The notes under the pieces were generated by a model. It had not been told where the DNA came from and ran no database searches. It worked only from the letters and a program-made list of their open reading frames with translations. Of a stretch of DNA of 23,854 nt, positions 6,544-15,689 are shown piece by piece. Position numbers and translations under genes: made by a program. Numbering within the stretch: position 1 is the stretch's first letter; every line of letters starts with the position of its first letter. Source of the stretch: JAJTFW01 sp964534995 (GTDB taxonomy: Bacteria; Bacteroidota; Bacteroidia; AKYH767-A; OLB10); contig CAZHSC010000054.1 in NCBI GenBank assembly GCA_964534995.1, positions 1-23,854 on the forward strand. The letters are read 5' to 3'.

Positions 6544-8124
6544 ATGCTAAGGCGTGTTGAACTGGTGTTAAGGCCTGAAGAGGCAAGCCAAAGCGAAGCT
6601 TTCAAACAAAAAATTGCGGCCTCCCTCCACATTCCCGCAGGCGACATCCGGGATTTCCGTTTGACAAGGCGCGTGATAGATGCACGTTCAAAGCAGGTAA
6701 AATACCGGTTGTTTTTTGAGGTGTCACTTCACGAAGAACTGCCATCCTATATATTGGAGGATAGGCCTTACCGTGATATACGGGGAGGAACGCCGGTGCT
6801 GGTGATTGGCGCAGGCCCTGCAGGGCTTTTTGCCTCATTGAAACTGATTGAACTCGGATATAAACCAGTCATTATCGAACGGGGTAAAGACGTTAGGAGC
6901 CGGCGGCGCGACCTGGCGGCGATCAATAAGCAAGGTGTAGTAAATTCCGACTCCAATTATTGTTTTGGCGAAGGGGGGGCGGGCACCTATTCCGATGGTA
7001 AGTTGTATACCCGTTCCGATAAAAGAGGCAATGTAAAGCGTATCCTATCCACCTTTGTTCAGTTTGGCGCCCATCCTGATATCCGTATTGACGCGCACCC
7101 TCATATTGGCACCAATAAGTTACCAGGTATCATTTCGGCAATGCGTGAAAAGATTGCCTCCTGTGGCGGCGAAGTGCATTTCAATACACGCCTGGAAGAA
7201 ATTATAATTGACAGGGGCTCGGTGTGTGGGGCAAGGGTCAGAAATATTACAGCGGACCAGCCTTTTTTTATGGAGGGAAATGCCCTGATTCTGGCCACCG
7301 GTCATTCCGCCAGAGACGTATTCAGGATGTTGCAACGGCAACAAATACTCATCGAAGCGAAGGATTTTGCAATGGGCATACGTATCGAACACCCACAGGC
7401 TTTAATTGACCGCATCCAATACCATTGTGACCCGCGATCTCCGTTTCTGCCCGCAGCGGCTTACAGTCTCAGCGGACAGTATAACAACCGGGGGGTGTAC
7501 AGCTTTTGCATGTGCCCGGGTGGTATTATTGCTCCTGCTGCATCAGGTCCCGGTGAACTTGTGGTAAACGGGTGGTCACCCTCAAAACGCAATAACCCGT
7601 ACGCCAATTCCGGCATGGTAGTGAGCGTGGGCCATGATGATTTCGGCGCCTTTAAAAAGTTTGGCGCGCTCGCCGCCATGGAATTTCAGTCAATGGTCGA
7701 AAAAAAGTGCTTCGAAGCCGGAGGCGGAAAGCTGGTAGCTCCCGCACAGCGTATGACCGATTTTTGTGAAGGCCGGATCAGCCAAGGTAAGATAGAAACA
7801 TCGTATGTGCCGGGAGTTAGCAGCGCCATGCTGAGTGAACTGTTACCCGCACCTGTTGCATCGGCATTAAAAAAGGGATTAATTGACTTCGGAAAAAAGA
7901 TGAAAGGCTACTATACTGACGCTGCCGTACTGGTGGCCACCGAATCGCGTACTTCATCACCGGTCAGAATCCCGAGGGATAAAATTACCTGTATGCACCC
8001 GCAGGTTACCGGATTATTTCCATGCGCGGAGGGAGCAGGTTATGCAGGAGGCATCCTGTCGGCAGCTATGGACGGCGAACGTTGCGCTGATGCGGTTTCC
8101 GTATTCCTGAACAGCCACTGTTGA
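6544..8124 (+). CDS. FAD-dependent dehydrogenase, COG2509 type
   Basis: This 526-residue flavoprotein has a distinctive N-terminal domain of about 80 residues (an RRVELVLRPEEA start, then FRLTRRVIDARSKQVKY), which I know from the COG2509 group of uncharacterised FAD-dependent dehydrogenases. It is followed by a Rossmann dinucleotide site VLVIGAGPAGLFASL (85-99), the GEGGAGTYSDGKLYTR block (142-157), LATGHSARDVF (250-260) and a C-terminal FAD-contacting GLFPCAEGAGYAGGILSAAMDG. The fold and motifs imply an FAD- and possibly NAD(P)-using oxidoreductase in the cytoplasm. The substrate is unknown. Its own promoter seems to lie in the 46-base gap after porT, so it may be regulated separately. It converges on aroA with only 25 bases between stops. 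Confidence 0.82.
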   Translation: MLRRVELVLRPEEASQSEAFKQKIAASLHIPAGDIRDFRLTRRVIDARSKQVKYRLFFEVSLHEELPSYILEDRPYRDIRGGTPVLVIGAGPAGLFASLKLIELGYKPVIIERGKDVRSRRRDLAAINKQGVVNSDSNYCFGEGGAGTYSDGKLYTRSDKRGNVKRILSTFVQFGAHPDIRIDAHPHIGTNKLPGIISAMREKIASCGGEVHFNTRLEEIIIDRGSVCGARVRNITADQPFFMEGNALILATGHSARDVFRMLQRQQILIEAKDFAMGIRIEHPQALIDRIQYHCDPRSPFLPAAAYSLSGQYNNRGVYSFCMCPGGIIAPAASGPGELVVNGWSPSKRNNPYANSGMVVSVGHDDFGAFKKFGALAAMEFQSMVEKKCFEAGGGKLVAPAQRMTDFCEGRISQGKIETSYVPGVSSAMLSELLPAPVASALKKGLIDFGKKMKGYYTDAAVLVATESRTSSPVRIPRDKITCMHPQVTGLFPCAEGAGYAGGILSAAMDGERCADAVSVFLNSHC

Positions 8125-8149
8125 TTGCTCCGAACTCCCTGACCGGCAC

Positions 8150-9382
8150 TTACTCTCTCTTCATGCTGAATCCGGTTTCTGAAAGCGCGGTGAAAAAACC
8201 GGGATATGATTTCGACACATGATCCGGTTCATGCAATGAGATGGTTTTTCCGGAGAGACAAAGCAGACTCAAGGCCATAACCATCCGATGATCGGCGTAG
8301 GTATCAAACACCTGTTTTCCTGCATCCTCCGGGTTTATCCCCTTTACCACATTAATAAAATCTAAACCCACATGTATTTCTGCTCCCGCTTTTTCCAGTT
8401 CCTGTTTCAAAGCTGTCAACCGGTCAGTTTCCTTTACTTTAAGTGTCGACAAACCATGAATAATACCATGGCAACCGGCAAGGGCAGCCATGACGGCAAA
8501 TGGCTGGGCCAGGTCGGGCGTATTGCTGAAATTAAATTCAAAGTTGTTTAAAGAAATGCCACTGCTCTTGATTATTATATCATCACCATCTTCCAGTGTC
8601 AAAACGCCAAAGCGATTCATGAGCACTTTCAATTCCCTGTCGCCCTGGTAATGATCATTGGCCAGCCGCAGAAGTTTCATTTCCGAACCCGGCCTTAATG
8701 CCGCCGCCGCATAAAAAAATGCCGCCGCCGACCAATCGGCCGGCACCAAAAATGAAGAAGCCTTATAACTTCCTTTCAACACCGTTATGGTAACATCCTC
8801 CATCCATACATCCGCCCCACAATGCCTCATCAGGGCAATGGTCATATCCAGATAACTTTTAGATACCACAGCCCCCTCCAGTTTCAGCCTGAGTCCGTTT
8901 TCAAGATAAGGCGCTATGAGTAATAAGGCAGAAATAAACTGACTGCTTACACCGGCCTGAATCGTAAGTTCCCCTCCGGTAAGCCGGGACTTCCCCATTG
9001 CTATAGGCAGCATACCCTCCTTCTCAGTATAGGCTATTTCAGCTCCCAATTCCCTGAGCTTATCTACAAGTATGCTTACCGGCCTTTCGCGCAGCCTCGG
9101 CGAACCCGTTATAACACACGGGAATCCCTGCAGGCAACGCAAGGCCAGCAAAAAGCGAAGGGTGGTTCCACCTGCCCCGCAATCATCAATTCCATCAGGA
9201 TGATCAATTAACCGATCAAGAATCAGGGTATCATCGGCGTCTGACATGTTTTCAATGCGTAAATCGCCTCCTAGCAAGGCCCTGATAATCAACAAGCGGT
9301 TGCTGATACTTTTTGAGGAAGGCAACACAACCGTACCATGTAAAGGACCGGTGGGAGCAGTGAGATGAAGGATACTATTCAT
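8150..9382 (-). CDS. aroA: 3-phosphoshikimate 1-carboxyvinyltransferase (EPSP synthase)
   Basis: The enzyme joins shikimate 3-phosphate and phosphoenolpyruvate, step six of the shikimate pathway, and is a 410-residue cytoplasmic protein. Motifs: PSSKSISNR (21-29) binding both substrates, GAGGTTLRF (69-77) in place of the common GNAGTAMRP, GSPRLRERP (93-101), SSQFIS (146-151), catalytic Asp in NTPDLAQP (D290), KETDR (317-321), DHRMVMA (364-370) and K391. The position equivalent to E. coli Pro101 is Phe, and the loop resembles a shorter Bacteroidota form. The start ATG at 9382 lies inside the aroB coding end (8-base overlap), so the two are one transcriptional and probably coupled translational unit. 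Confidence 0.95.
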   Translation of the reverse strand: MNSILHLTAPTGPLHGTVVLPSSKSISNRLLIIRALLGGDLRIENMSDADDTLILDRLIDHPDGIDDCGAGGTTLRFLLALRCLQGFPCVITGSPRLRERPVSILVDKLRELGAEIAYTEKEGMLPIAMGKSRLTGGELTIQAGVSSQFISALLLIAPYLENGLRLKLEGAVVSKSYLDMTIALMRHCGADVWMEDVTITVLKGSYKASSFLVPADWSAAAFFYAAAALRPGSEMKLLRLANDHYQGDRELKVLMNRFGVLTLEDGDDIIIKSSGISLNNFEFNFSNTPDLAQPFAVMAALAGCHGIIHGLSTLKVKETDRLTALKQELEKAGAEIHVGLDFINVVKGINPEDAGKQVFDTYADHRMVMALSLLCLSGKTISLHEPDHVSKSYPGFFTALSETGFSMKRE

Positions 9383-10469
9383 TCCGGGCCTGGTAATTCA
9401 GTAAAACAGCTTTCACCAGATTTTCGTCTACCGCCACATTCCAGTCGCAGGAACCAATCGAAGTAAGCAGACTCATTCTTATCGAATGGCTCACATTCTT
9501 TTTATCGTAGCGTATCCATTGCAACACCGAGGAGACGGTATAATCCGACAGGTTTAATTTCCCAAAACGCTGTTCCAGAATTTCCAATATCTCATCTGCC
9601 TCCGCGTTGGTAATCTTGTCCAGTTGACGGGCAATTTCAGTTTCCAGTATCATCCCCATTGCCACAGCCTGACCGTGCGTGAGCGGTGTTGTTTCCGTGT
9701 GAAGGCTCCTGCTCTCCAGCGCGTGGCCGAGCGTATGACCAAAATTAAGTATTTTCCTCACTCCCTTTTCATAAGGGTCAACATGTACCACCTCCAGTTT
9801 CACCCTTTGGATGCGGTGAAGCATGGTCACGAAATTTTCACGAGTACATCCCTGCCCGGCCAGCAGCTTCCACACATCCGCATCCGCAATCAATGCATGT
9901 TTATATACCTCAGCCGAACCGCTTTTCCACTCCACATCATTCAGGCTGTCCAGAAAATCGGGAAAACAAACGGTACAATCGGGAAAAGAAAAGGTGCCGA
10001 TCCGGTTTTTAATATGATCCAGGTCAATACCTGTTTTACCGCCCAAAGCAGCATCGGCCATTGCCATAAGTGAAGTAGGTATATTAACAAAGCGTAGCCC
10101 CCTTACATAAACGGAAGCCACAAAGCCTCCGATATCCGTTACCACTCCCCCACCCACATTTATCAGTAAATCATCGCGCTGCACATTCATGGAAGTAAGT
10201 TGCTGCCAGATTTCATTACAAACTTTTAAAGACTTAGAAGCTTCACCGGGATCAATTACGATTTTCCTGACAGGAATGTCCAAAAAACACGTACTTATCA
10301 ACTGCTCTGTACAGTAAGCGTTGGTATGGGTATCGCACAAGATGACGCATTGATTAACCTGCTTCTGAAGTTTCATCCACCTGGTAAATTTCATCAGGGC
10401 ATCGGGACCGGAATATACCGGTTTCTCCTGCTGCAAAAAATCATAGGTCGGAACGGTGGAAGAATGCAT
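9375..10469 (-). CDS. aroB: 3-dehydroquinate synthase
   Basis: The enzyme converts DAHP to 3-dehydroquinate, step two of the shikimate pathway, using NAD and a divalent metal. From the ATG at 10469 it is 364 residues, the usual size. Motifs: NAD-binding GGGVVTDIGGFVASVYVRG (106-124), PTSLMAMADAALGGKTGID (131-149) and metal ligands E187 (SAEVYKHALI), H245 (NFGHTLGHALE) and H265 (THGQAVAMGM). The loop between the two His ligands is about four residues longer than in the fungal AROM domain. The frame continues upstream to 10619, but a promoter box at 10537-10530 places the transcript start after most of that extension. ATG at 10550 is an unlikely alternative start. Confidence 0.93.
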   Translation of the reverse strand: MHSSTVPTYDFLQQEKPVYSGPDALMKFTRWMKLQKQVNQCVILCDTHTNAYCTEQLISTCFLDIPVRKIVIDPGEASKSLKVCNEIWQQLTSMNVQRDDLLINVGGGVVTDIGGFVASVYVRGLRFVNIPTSLMAMADAALGGKTGIDLDHIKNRIGTFSFPDCTVCFPDFLDSLNDVEWKSGSAEVYKHALIADADVWKLLAGQGCTRENFVTMLHRIQRVKLEVVHVDPYEKGVRKILNFGHTLGHALESRSLHTETTPLTHGQAVAMGMILETEIARQLDKITNAEADEILEILEQRFGKLNLSDYTVSSVLQWIRYDKKNVSHSIRMSLLTSIGSCDWNVAVDENLVKAVLLNYQARNE

Positions 10470-10529
10470 ATAGATATTTTGGGGTATCAGATGGAGCGTA
10501 TGAAAGTAGTTTATTTCAAGAAGATCCGG

Positions 10530-10537
10530 CAAATTTA
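10530..10537 (-). promoter_or_regulatory. Bacteroidota -7 box (TAAATTTG) for aroB-aroA
   Basis: Reading the minus strand, TAAATTTG matches TAnnTTTG exactly. The implied transcript start near 10523 gives a leader of about 54 bases before the aroB ATG at 10469. No good TTG -33 element is visible. Confidence 0.4.
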
Positions 10538-10653
10538 TCCGATCGGGCATAAGCTGTAAATTAAAATAATTTAATCGTTGAAATACAATATTCTGCAAAA
10601 GATGGGACCAAAATAACATTGACCGGGATCATAGAACAATTTCCTCTAATTAG

Positions 10654-10661
10654 TATCTTTG
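10654..10661 (+). promoter_or_regulatory. Bacteroidota -7 box (TATCTTTG) for proline dehydrogenase
   Basis: TATCTTTG is an exact TAnnTTTG match and overlaps an in-frame TTG at 10659. The implied transcript start is near 10668, so the likely start codon is the ATG at 10671, on a nearly leaderless message. The ATG at 10665 is a less likely alternative. Confidence 0.5.
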
Positions 10662-10670
10662 GCCATGCTC

Positions 10671-11855
10671 ATGGAATCCCCGACGAAATTATCCTTTGAC
10701 AATCTTGAGAATGCTTTTTCTTTTAAAAGCGAAAGTGAAATTCGCAGGGCATACTGGTTGTTCAAGGCGATCAGTTATCCTGCTTTTGTAAAAGCAGGAT
10801 GCCAGCTGGCTACTTTTTCATTGAAATACCATCTCCCCGTTAAAGGACTTATCCGAAACACCATTTTTAAACATTTTTGCGGCGGAGAAAACATCCATGA
10901 TTGTTCCCAAACCATTGAAAGACTCGGCAAACTCGGCGTGGGTTCCATATTGGATTATTCGGTGGAAGGCAAGGAAGACGAAGTGGAATTTGACCACAGC
11001 TGTCAGGAGATTGTTGCTACTATCCGCAGGGCGCAGGATGATCCCCATATACCCTTCAGCGTGTTTAAAGTAACCGGCCTTGCCCGGTTGGCATTACTCG
11101 AAAAGGTAAGCAATAAGGAAAGCCTGAGTTCAGAAGAGGCGGCGGAGTACAGCCGTATCAAAGAACGGGTACGAAAAATCTGTGAAGAAGGGTATCAGCT
11201 CAATGTAAGGGTTTTCATAGATGCAGAGGAGAGCTGGATACAGGCAGCCATTGATGAACTGGCCACCTCCATGATGGAGAAATACAACAAACAACGATTT
11301 GTGGTATATAATACCTTACAGATGTACCGGCATGACAGGCTAAGCTTTTTAAAGGAGTCTTACCATAAGGCCATGGATGGCAATTACCTCCTGGGTGTAA
11401 AACTTGTAAGGGGCGCCTATATGGAAAAAGAACGTGAGCGGGCCGCTGCTAACGGTTATGCTTCACCGATACATGCCAATAAAGAAGGCAGCGACCGGGA
11501 TTATGATGAATCGCTCCGCTTTTGTGTGCAGCATATTGACAAAATTGCCATTTGCGCAGGTACACACAATGAAGAGAGCAGCCTCCTGCTCACCCGTCTC
11601 ATGGACGCACAGGGGATTACCCCGGATGACGAACGTATTTATTTTTCACAATTACTGGGCATGAGTGATCATATCAGTTTCAACCTTGCCAGGGCAGGTT
11701 ACCGGGTGGCCAAATATGTTCCCTATGGTCCTGTTTCAGCCGTCCTGCCCTATTTAACGAGAAGGGCACAGGAAAACACCTCTATCGCTGGACAGATGGG
11801 AAGGGAATTATCCCTGCTGATGGCCGAGATCAAAAGAAGGAAAAATCGAAATTGA
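10671..11855 (+). CDS. Proline dehydrogenase (monofunctional, FAD-dependent)
   Basis: This 394-residue flavoenzyme oxidises proline to 1-pyrroline-5-carboxylate, passing electrons to the quinone pool. Family blocks seen in order: DYSVEG (95-100), VFIDAEESW (181-189), LGVKLVRGAYMEKERERA (241-258), AGTHN (296-300), QLLGMSD (327-333), YGPV (352-355) and the substrate-binding LTRRAQEN (362-369). It has no P5C dehydrogenase domain, so that step is encoded elsewhere. The N-terminal helical part is longer than in Thermus proline dehydrogenase, as in the eukaryote-like/Bacteroidota form. The start was moved from a TTG at 10659, which lies in the promoter box, to ATG 10671. The gene is divergent from aroB. 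Confidence 0.92.
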   Translation: MESPTKLSFDNLENAFSFKSESEIRRAYWLFKAISYPAFVKAGCQLATFSLKYHLPVKGLIRNTIFKHFCGGENIHDCSQTIERLGKLGVGSILDYSVEGKEDEVEFDHSCQEIVATIRRAQDDPHIPFSVFKVTGLARLALLEKVSNKESLSSEEAAEYSRIKERVRKICEEGYQLNVRVFIDAEESWIQAAIDELATSMMEKYNKQRFVVYNTLQMYRHDRLSFLKESYHKAMDGNYLLGVKLVRGAYMEKERERAAANGYASPIHANKEGSDRDYDESLRFCVQHIDKIAICAGTHNEESSLLLTRLMDAQGITPDDERIYFSQLLGMSDHISFNLARAGYRVAKYVPYGPVSAVLPYLTRRAQENTSIAGQMGRELSLLMAEIKRRKNRN

Positions 11856-12034
11856 CATAGCCCCGCTTCAGTTTTTCAGCAAGGTGTAAACCGGTCCCGA
11901 TTACGGTAGCAGGAAGTATTTATTTCCCCTTGAGCACAGGCTGTAAGACATGGTCTTTCCGGTCCGGTTCCGAAAATACTTGGATCAATTCAATTAAATC
12001 TTATAATCATCCAAGCCGGAGGCTATTCCCTTTC

Positions 12035-12064
12035 TTGTTACCCGCCGGTATTTTATTATTTTTG
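12035..12064 (+). promoter_or_regulatory. Complete Bacteroidota promoter before the secreted propeller gene
   Basis: A TTG at 12035-12037, a 19-base spacer and TATTTTTG at 12057-12064 reproduce the TTG-N19-TAnnTTTG arrangement of Bacteroidota housekeeping promoters. The predicted start near 12071 gives a leader of about 22 bases to the ATG at 12093. This is the best-formed promoter in the window. Confidence 0.65.
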
Positions 12065-12092
12065 ATAAACCAACCCAACAATTACACACTGA

Positions 12093-15000
12093 ATGAAAAA
12101 ATTACTGTTTTATGCATCCCTTCTTATACTTATTAGTCTATCCGGAGGAATGTACGCCCAGAACTGGGTAGAGATGATGAAAAACCCTGATGTAAACTTT
12201 TTCGAAGTCCAAAAGGCTTTCAACAAATATTACGTAAAGAAAAACAAGCAGGTTGAAAGGCAAAAGCGGCGAATGACAAAACGCCAGGGAGAAGGCGTGC
12301 ACCAGGAAGAAATAGAAGTTCCCGGATTTGCACAATACAAGCGATGGGAATCATTTATGGCACCCAGGGTATCGTCCACGGGTGAACGCTTTGATCCTTC
12401 ATTGGCCTGGCGTGAAAATGAAAATTACCGTAAACAATTTGGCACTTTAAATGCCGGAAACTGGACTTTAATCGGACCCATTGCCACTTACCCGGTAGGC
12501 GGCGGTGCAGGTCGATTGAACTTTGTACGTTTCGAGCCGGGTAACAACGCCACGATATATGTCGGGTCGCCAGCCGGCGGATTATGGAAATCAACCGATG
12601 CCGGTGCAACCTGGTCAACCAATACAGATAAACTTTCGCAGGTAATTGGTTGTACCGATCTGGCCATTGATCCAACTAACGTCAACACGATGTACCTGGC
12701 TACCGGCGACGGGGACGGAGGAGATACCTATACCATTGGCATATTGAAAACGACGGATGGGGGCCAGACCTGGAATACTACCGGCTTGTCCTATTATATG
12801 GCAAACACAAGACAGATAAGTAAGATTTTGATTGACCCTTCCAATACCAATACGCTGCTGGTGGCTTCCTCTGCGGGGATATTCAGAAGTACCGACGGCG
12901 GTGCCACCTTCAATGTTGTGCAGACCGGTAGTTTTAAAGATATGGAGTTTAAACCGGGTGACCCCTCCACCGTTTATGCAAGCGGCAGTGAGTTTTTCAG
13001 GTCTGCAAACAACGGACAAACATGGACCAAGATCACCGGTGGTTTTTCTTCATCGGCAGTGATCGGCAGAATGGCCATTGCAGTGACCGACAACGATGCC
13101 AATTACGTATATGTGCTGGCTGCTAAGGTGGCACCGGATTACGGATTTGAAGGTATTTATAAGTCCACCAATGGCGGAGCTACTTTTATAAAAGTGAATA
13201 CATCAAGTCCTGCCAATGTGTTGGGATGGAATTCAAACGGCGGCGACAGCGGCGGACAGGGATGGTATGACCTTGCCATCGCGGCATCACCCGGCAACAA
13301 AGATGAAATCATTGTAGGAGGAGTGAACATCTGGCGTTCCACCAATGGGGGAAGCAGTTTTACACTGAACGGACACTGGACAGGAACGGGTGCACCCTAT
13401 GTTCATGCCGATGTTCATGACCTGATCTATACCAATGCCTCCACCTATTTCGCCGGTTGTGACGGGGGAATATTCAGCACAGTAAATGGCGGCCTGTCCT
13501 GGACCGACCACAGCAATGGATTGCAGATAGGACAGATGTATGGATTTGGCCAGTCCACCACCAATGCCAATTTGTTATTGCAGGGATGGCAGGACAATGG
13601 TACGAACCGCTATAATGGCGCCTGGCAACGGGTAATGGGCGGAGATGGTATGCTGTGTTTCATTGACTGGAACAATGATCAAAACATGTGGGGATCGCAA
13701 TATGATGGGTCGTTGAACCGGTCGACCAATGGCGGTAATTCATGGACCAGCGCCGTAGGCAACATCAATGAAACCGGTGGATGGGTAACCCCCTGGAGTC
13801 AGGATCCAGTTAACGCGGGTACCATATATGCCGGTTTTGTCAACATGTGGAGGAGTACCAATGGCGGCACCTCCTGGACCAAAATTTCAAATTTCAGCAA
13901 TACAAGTACCATGACCACTTTTACGGTATCACCTGCCAACAACCAGGTAATATGGGCTGCCAAGCCGGGTGGATTCTATAAAACCGTGAATGGTGGCGCT
14001 ACCTGGACCACCATTACCAATGTACCTCCCGGCACCATCACCTCCATAGCCTGCAGCAATACCGATCCAGACAGGGCATGGATTTGCTATTCCGGCTTCA
14101 ATAATTCCAACAAGGTATTTCAAACCACCGACCAGGGCATCAGCTGGACCAATCTTTCGGCTTCTATTCCGAACATTCCCGTTAACTGCATCATTTATCA
14201 GCACAATTCCAATGATGTACTTTACATAGGCACTGACGTGGGCGTATTTTACAAAGATGCGAGCAGCAACATATGGCAACCATTTTCAAATGGCCTGCCC
14301 AATGTAATTGTAAGCCAGCTGGCCATTCATTATCCCAGCAACATGCTGCGCGCATCTACCTATGGACGCGGGATGTGGGAATCCACTCTATATGTGCCGG
14401 GCTCCTACCCTCCTGCTTCCGCATTCGGGAGTTCGGTAAATATTTCCTGTCCCGGAACGGCTGTCCAGTTCAACGATTTCTCAGCAGGGCAACCTAGCTC
14501 CTGGAACTGGAGTTTCCCCGGCGGCAGTCCTTCTTCATCAACACAGCAGAACCCCGTAGTCTTTTATAATGCAGCAGGCTCTTATCCGGTGAGTCTCATC
14601 ACCTCTAATAGTAACGGTGGAGATACCGTAACCTATAACAACTACATCATCATTGCCTCCAGTTCGCAGGCCGATCCTGTAACGGTGGGGGATGTACGTT
14701 GCGGCCCCGGCCAGGTAAACCTTTCTGCCAGTGGTTCCGGTACTGGCACGCTCCGGTGGTGGGATGCACCCGGAGGTGGTAACCTGCTCGCCACCGGACC
14801 CAACTACTCACCCACCATTACCGGCACTACTACATTTTATGTAGATGAAGAATTACCTCCCGGACAAACGGACTATGTTGGGGAATCAGGTACAGGCATC
14901 GGGGCGGGAGCGTATTTTACCGCTAACGACATCAGAGGGCTCTACTTTGATGTAACCAGCCCGATCATACTCGAATCCTTCGAAGTATATTCCAATTCAG

Positions 15001-15611
15001 CCGGCAACCGCACAATTGAGATCATCGATGCGCAGGGAAATACCTATGCAGATACAACGGTATTCATTCCTGCAAGCCCTACACAACCTGTTACTGTTAC
15101 AGTCAACTTCACCATTTATCCCGGAACGGATTATTTCATCAAATGCCGCGGCCTGGTTGACCTGTACAGAAATTCTTCTGGAGCCGCCTACCCTTATACC
15201 AGCACCGCGGTAAATATTACCGGCAGCAATGCAGGCTCACCCGGGTATTATTACTTCTTCTATTTCTGGACTTATACCGAAATAGCATGCAACACCGGCA
15301 GAACAGCCTGCCAGGCCATTGATACCTGCGCGGTAGCGGCTGTAAATGAAAATACATCCCTGAATAAGCTTGAAATATTCCCCAATCCAAACCAGGGTGA
15401 ATTTACCCTGCAATTCAATGCAATTGCCAATGATAACTACACAGTAAATATCAGCAACGCCTTAGGGGAATCCGTACTTCAATACAGACTCGATGCCTTT
15501 GTAGGCGAACACCGGAAAAAGATCAGTCTTGATAACATCAGCAAGGGAATTTATCTCGTTACCATTACAAATTCCGAAGGACAGGTAATTAAAAAGATGA
15601 CGGTGCAATAG
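12093..15611 (+). CDS. Secreted Asp-box beta-propeller protein with PKD domain and T9SS sorting domain
   Basis: The 1172-residue product has a signal peptide (residues 1-22, ending GGMYAQ) and a charged N-terminal segment (23-118). Next comes a long propeller region (120-765) with eleven S-x-D/N-x-G-x-T-W/F Asp boxes, at about 167, 220, 266, 304, 358, 416, 463, 544, 588, 631 and 678. A PKD domain follows (772-854, WNWSFPGGSP and NPVVFYNAAGSYPVSL), then an Ig-like domain (858-918), an unassigned beta-rich region (920-1068), and a type A T9SS sorting domain (1084-1172, with LEIFPNPNQGEFTL and GIYLVTITNSEGQVIKKM). The sorting domain means secretion through the machine that includes PorT. The propeller resembles sortilin/VPS10 or BNR sialidase-type repeats, but no sialidase active-site set is evident. 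Adhesion, ligand binding or polymer degradation are possible; I do not assign one. Confidence 0.85.
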   Translation: MKKLLFYASLLILISLSGGMYAQNWVEMMKNPDVNFFEVQKAFNKYYVKKNKQVERQKRRMTKRQGEGVHQEEIEVPGFAQYKRWESFMAPRVSSTGERFDPSLAWRENENYRKQFGTLNAGNWTLIGPIATYPVGGGAGRLNFVRFEPGNNATIYVGSPAGGLWKSTDAGATWSTNTDKLSQVIGCTDLAIDPTNVNTMYLATGDGDGGDTYTIGILKTTDGGQTWNTTGLSYYMANTRQISKILIDPSNTNTLLVASSAGIFRSTDGGATFNVVQTGSFKDMEFKPGDPSTVYASGSEFFRSANNGQTWTKITGGFSSSAVIGRMAIAVTDNDANYVYVLAAKVAPDYGFEGIYKSTNGGATFIKVNTSSPANVLGWNSNGGDSGGQGWYDLAIAASPGNKDEIIVGGVNIWRSTNGGSSFTLNGHWTGTGAPYVHADVHDLIYTNASTYFAGCDGGIFSTVNGGLSWTDHSNGLQIGQMYGFGQSTTNANLLLQGWQDNGTNRYNGAWQRVMGGDGMLCFIDWNNDQNMWGSQYDGSLNRSTNGGNSWTSAVGNINETGGWVTPWSQDPVNAGTIYAGFVNMWRSTNGGTSWTKISNFSNTSTMTTFTVSPANNQVIWAAKPGGFYKTVNGGATWTTITNVPPGTITSIACSNTDPDRAWICYSGFNNSNKVFQTTDQGISWTNLSASIPNIPVNCIIYQHNSNDVLYIGTDVGVFYKDASSNIWQPFSNGLPNVIVSQLAIHYPSNMLRASTYGRGMWESTLYVPGSYPPASAFGSSVNISCPGTAVQFNDFSAGQPSSWNWSFPGGSPSSSTQQNPVVFYNAAGSYPVSLITSNSNGGDTVTYNNYIIIASSSQADPVTVGDVRCGPGQVNLSASGSGTGTLRWWDAPGGGNLLATGPNYSPTITGTTTFYVDEELPPGQTDYVGESGTGIGAGAYFTANDIRGLYFDVTSPIILESFEVYSNSAGNRTIEIIDAQGNTYADTTVFIPASPTQPVTVTVNFTIYPGTDYFIKCRGLVDLYRNSSGAAYPYTSTAVNITGSNAGSPGYYYFFYFWTYTEIACNTGRTACQAIDTCAVAAVNENTSLNKLEIFPNPNQGEFTLQFNAIANDNYTVNISNALGESVLQYRLDAFVGEHRKKISLDNISKGIYLVTITNSEGQVIKKMTVQ

Positions 15612-15635
15612 CGATTTAACAGCTCATATAAAAGA

Positions 15636-15673
15636 AGGGGTTATTTCAGGTATTGAAGTAACCCCTGTTTTAT
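15636..15673. terminator. Bidirectional rho-independent terminator
   Basis: A 13-bp stem (arms 15636-15648 and 15654-15666, with one G-T pair) encloses a 5-base loop, GGTAT. Downstream on the plus strand is TGTTTTATT; on the other strand the stem is followed by TTCTTTT. It lies between the convergent propeller and radical SAM genes and can stop transcription from both sides. Confidence 0.85.
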
Positions 15674-15689
15674 TCAAACAATTTAATTA

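Noticed and set aside
8150..9382. aroA considered as a horizontally acquired glyphosate-insensitive class II enzyme because of the altered GNAGTAMRP loop
   Set aside because: The remaining motifs and operon setting with aroB are ordinary, and Phe at the Pro101 position is, as far as I recall, common in Bacteroidota; no evidence of transfer was seen.
9624..10073. 149-codon open frame opposite aroB
   Set aside because: It is antisense to conserved metal- and NAD-binding blocks of AroB and shows no family resemblance.
12615..13019. 134-codon frame opposite the propeller gene
   Set aside because: Antisense shadow of the repeated Asp-box coding pattern, which favours long open frames on the other strand.
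12588..14150. Repetitive DNA in the propeller gene considered as a tandem repeat array
   Set aside because: The repetition is at protein level (Asp boxes with variable 38-80 residue spacing) and the DNA is not a regular tandem array.
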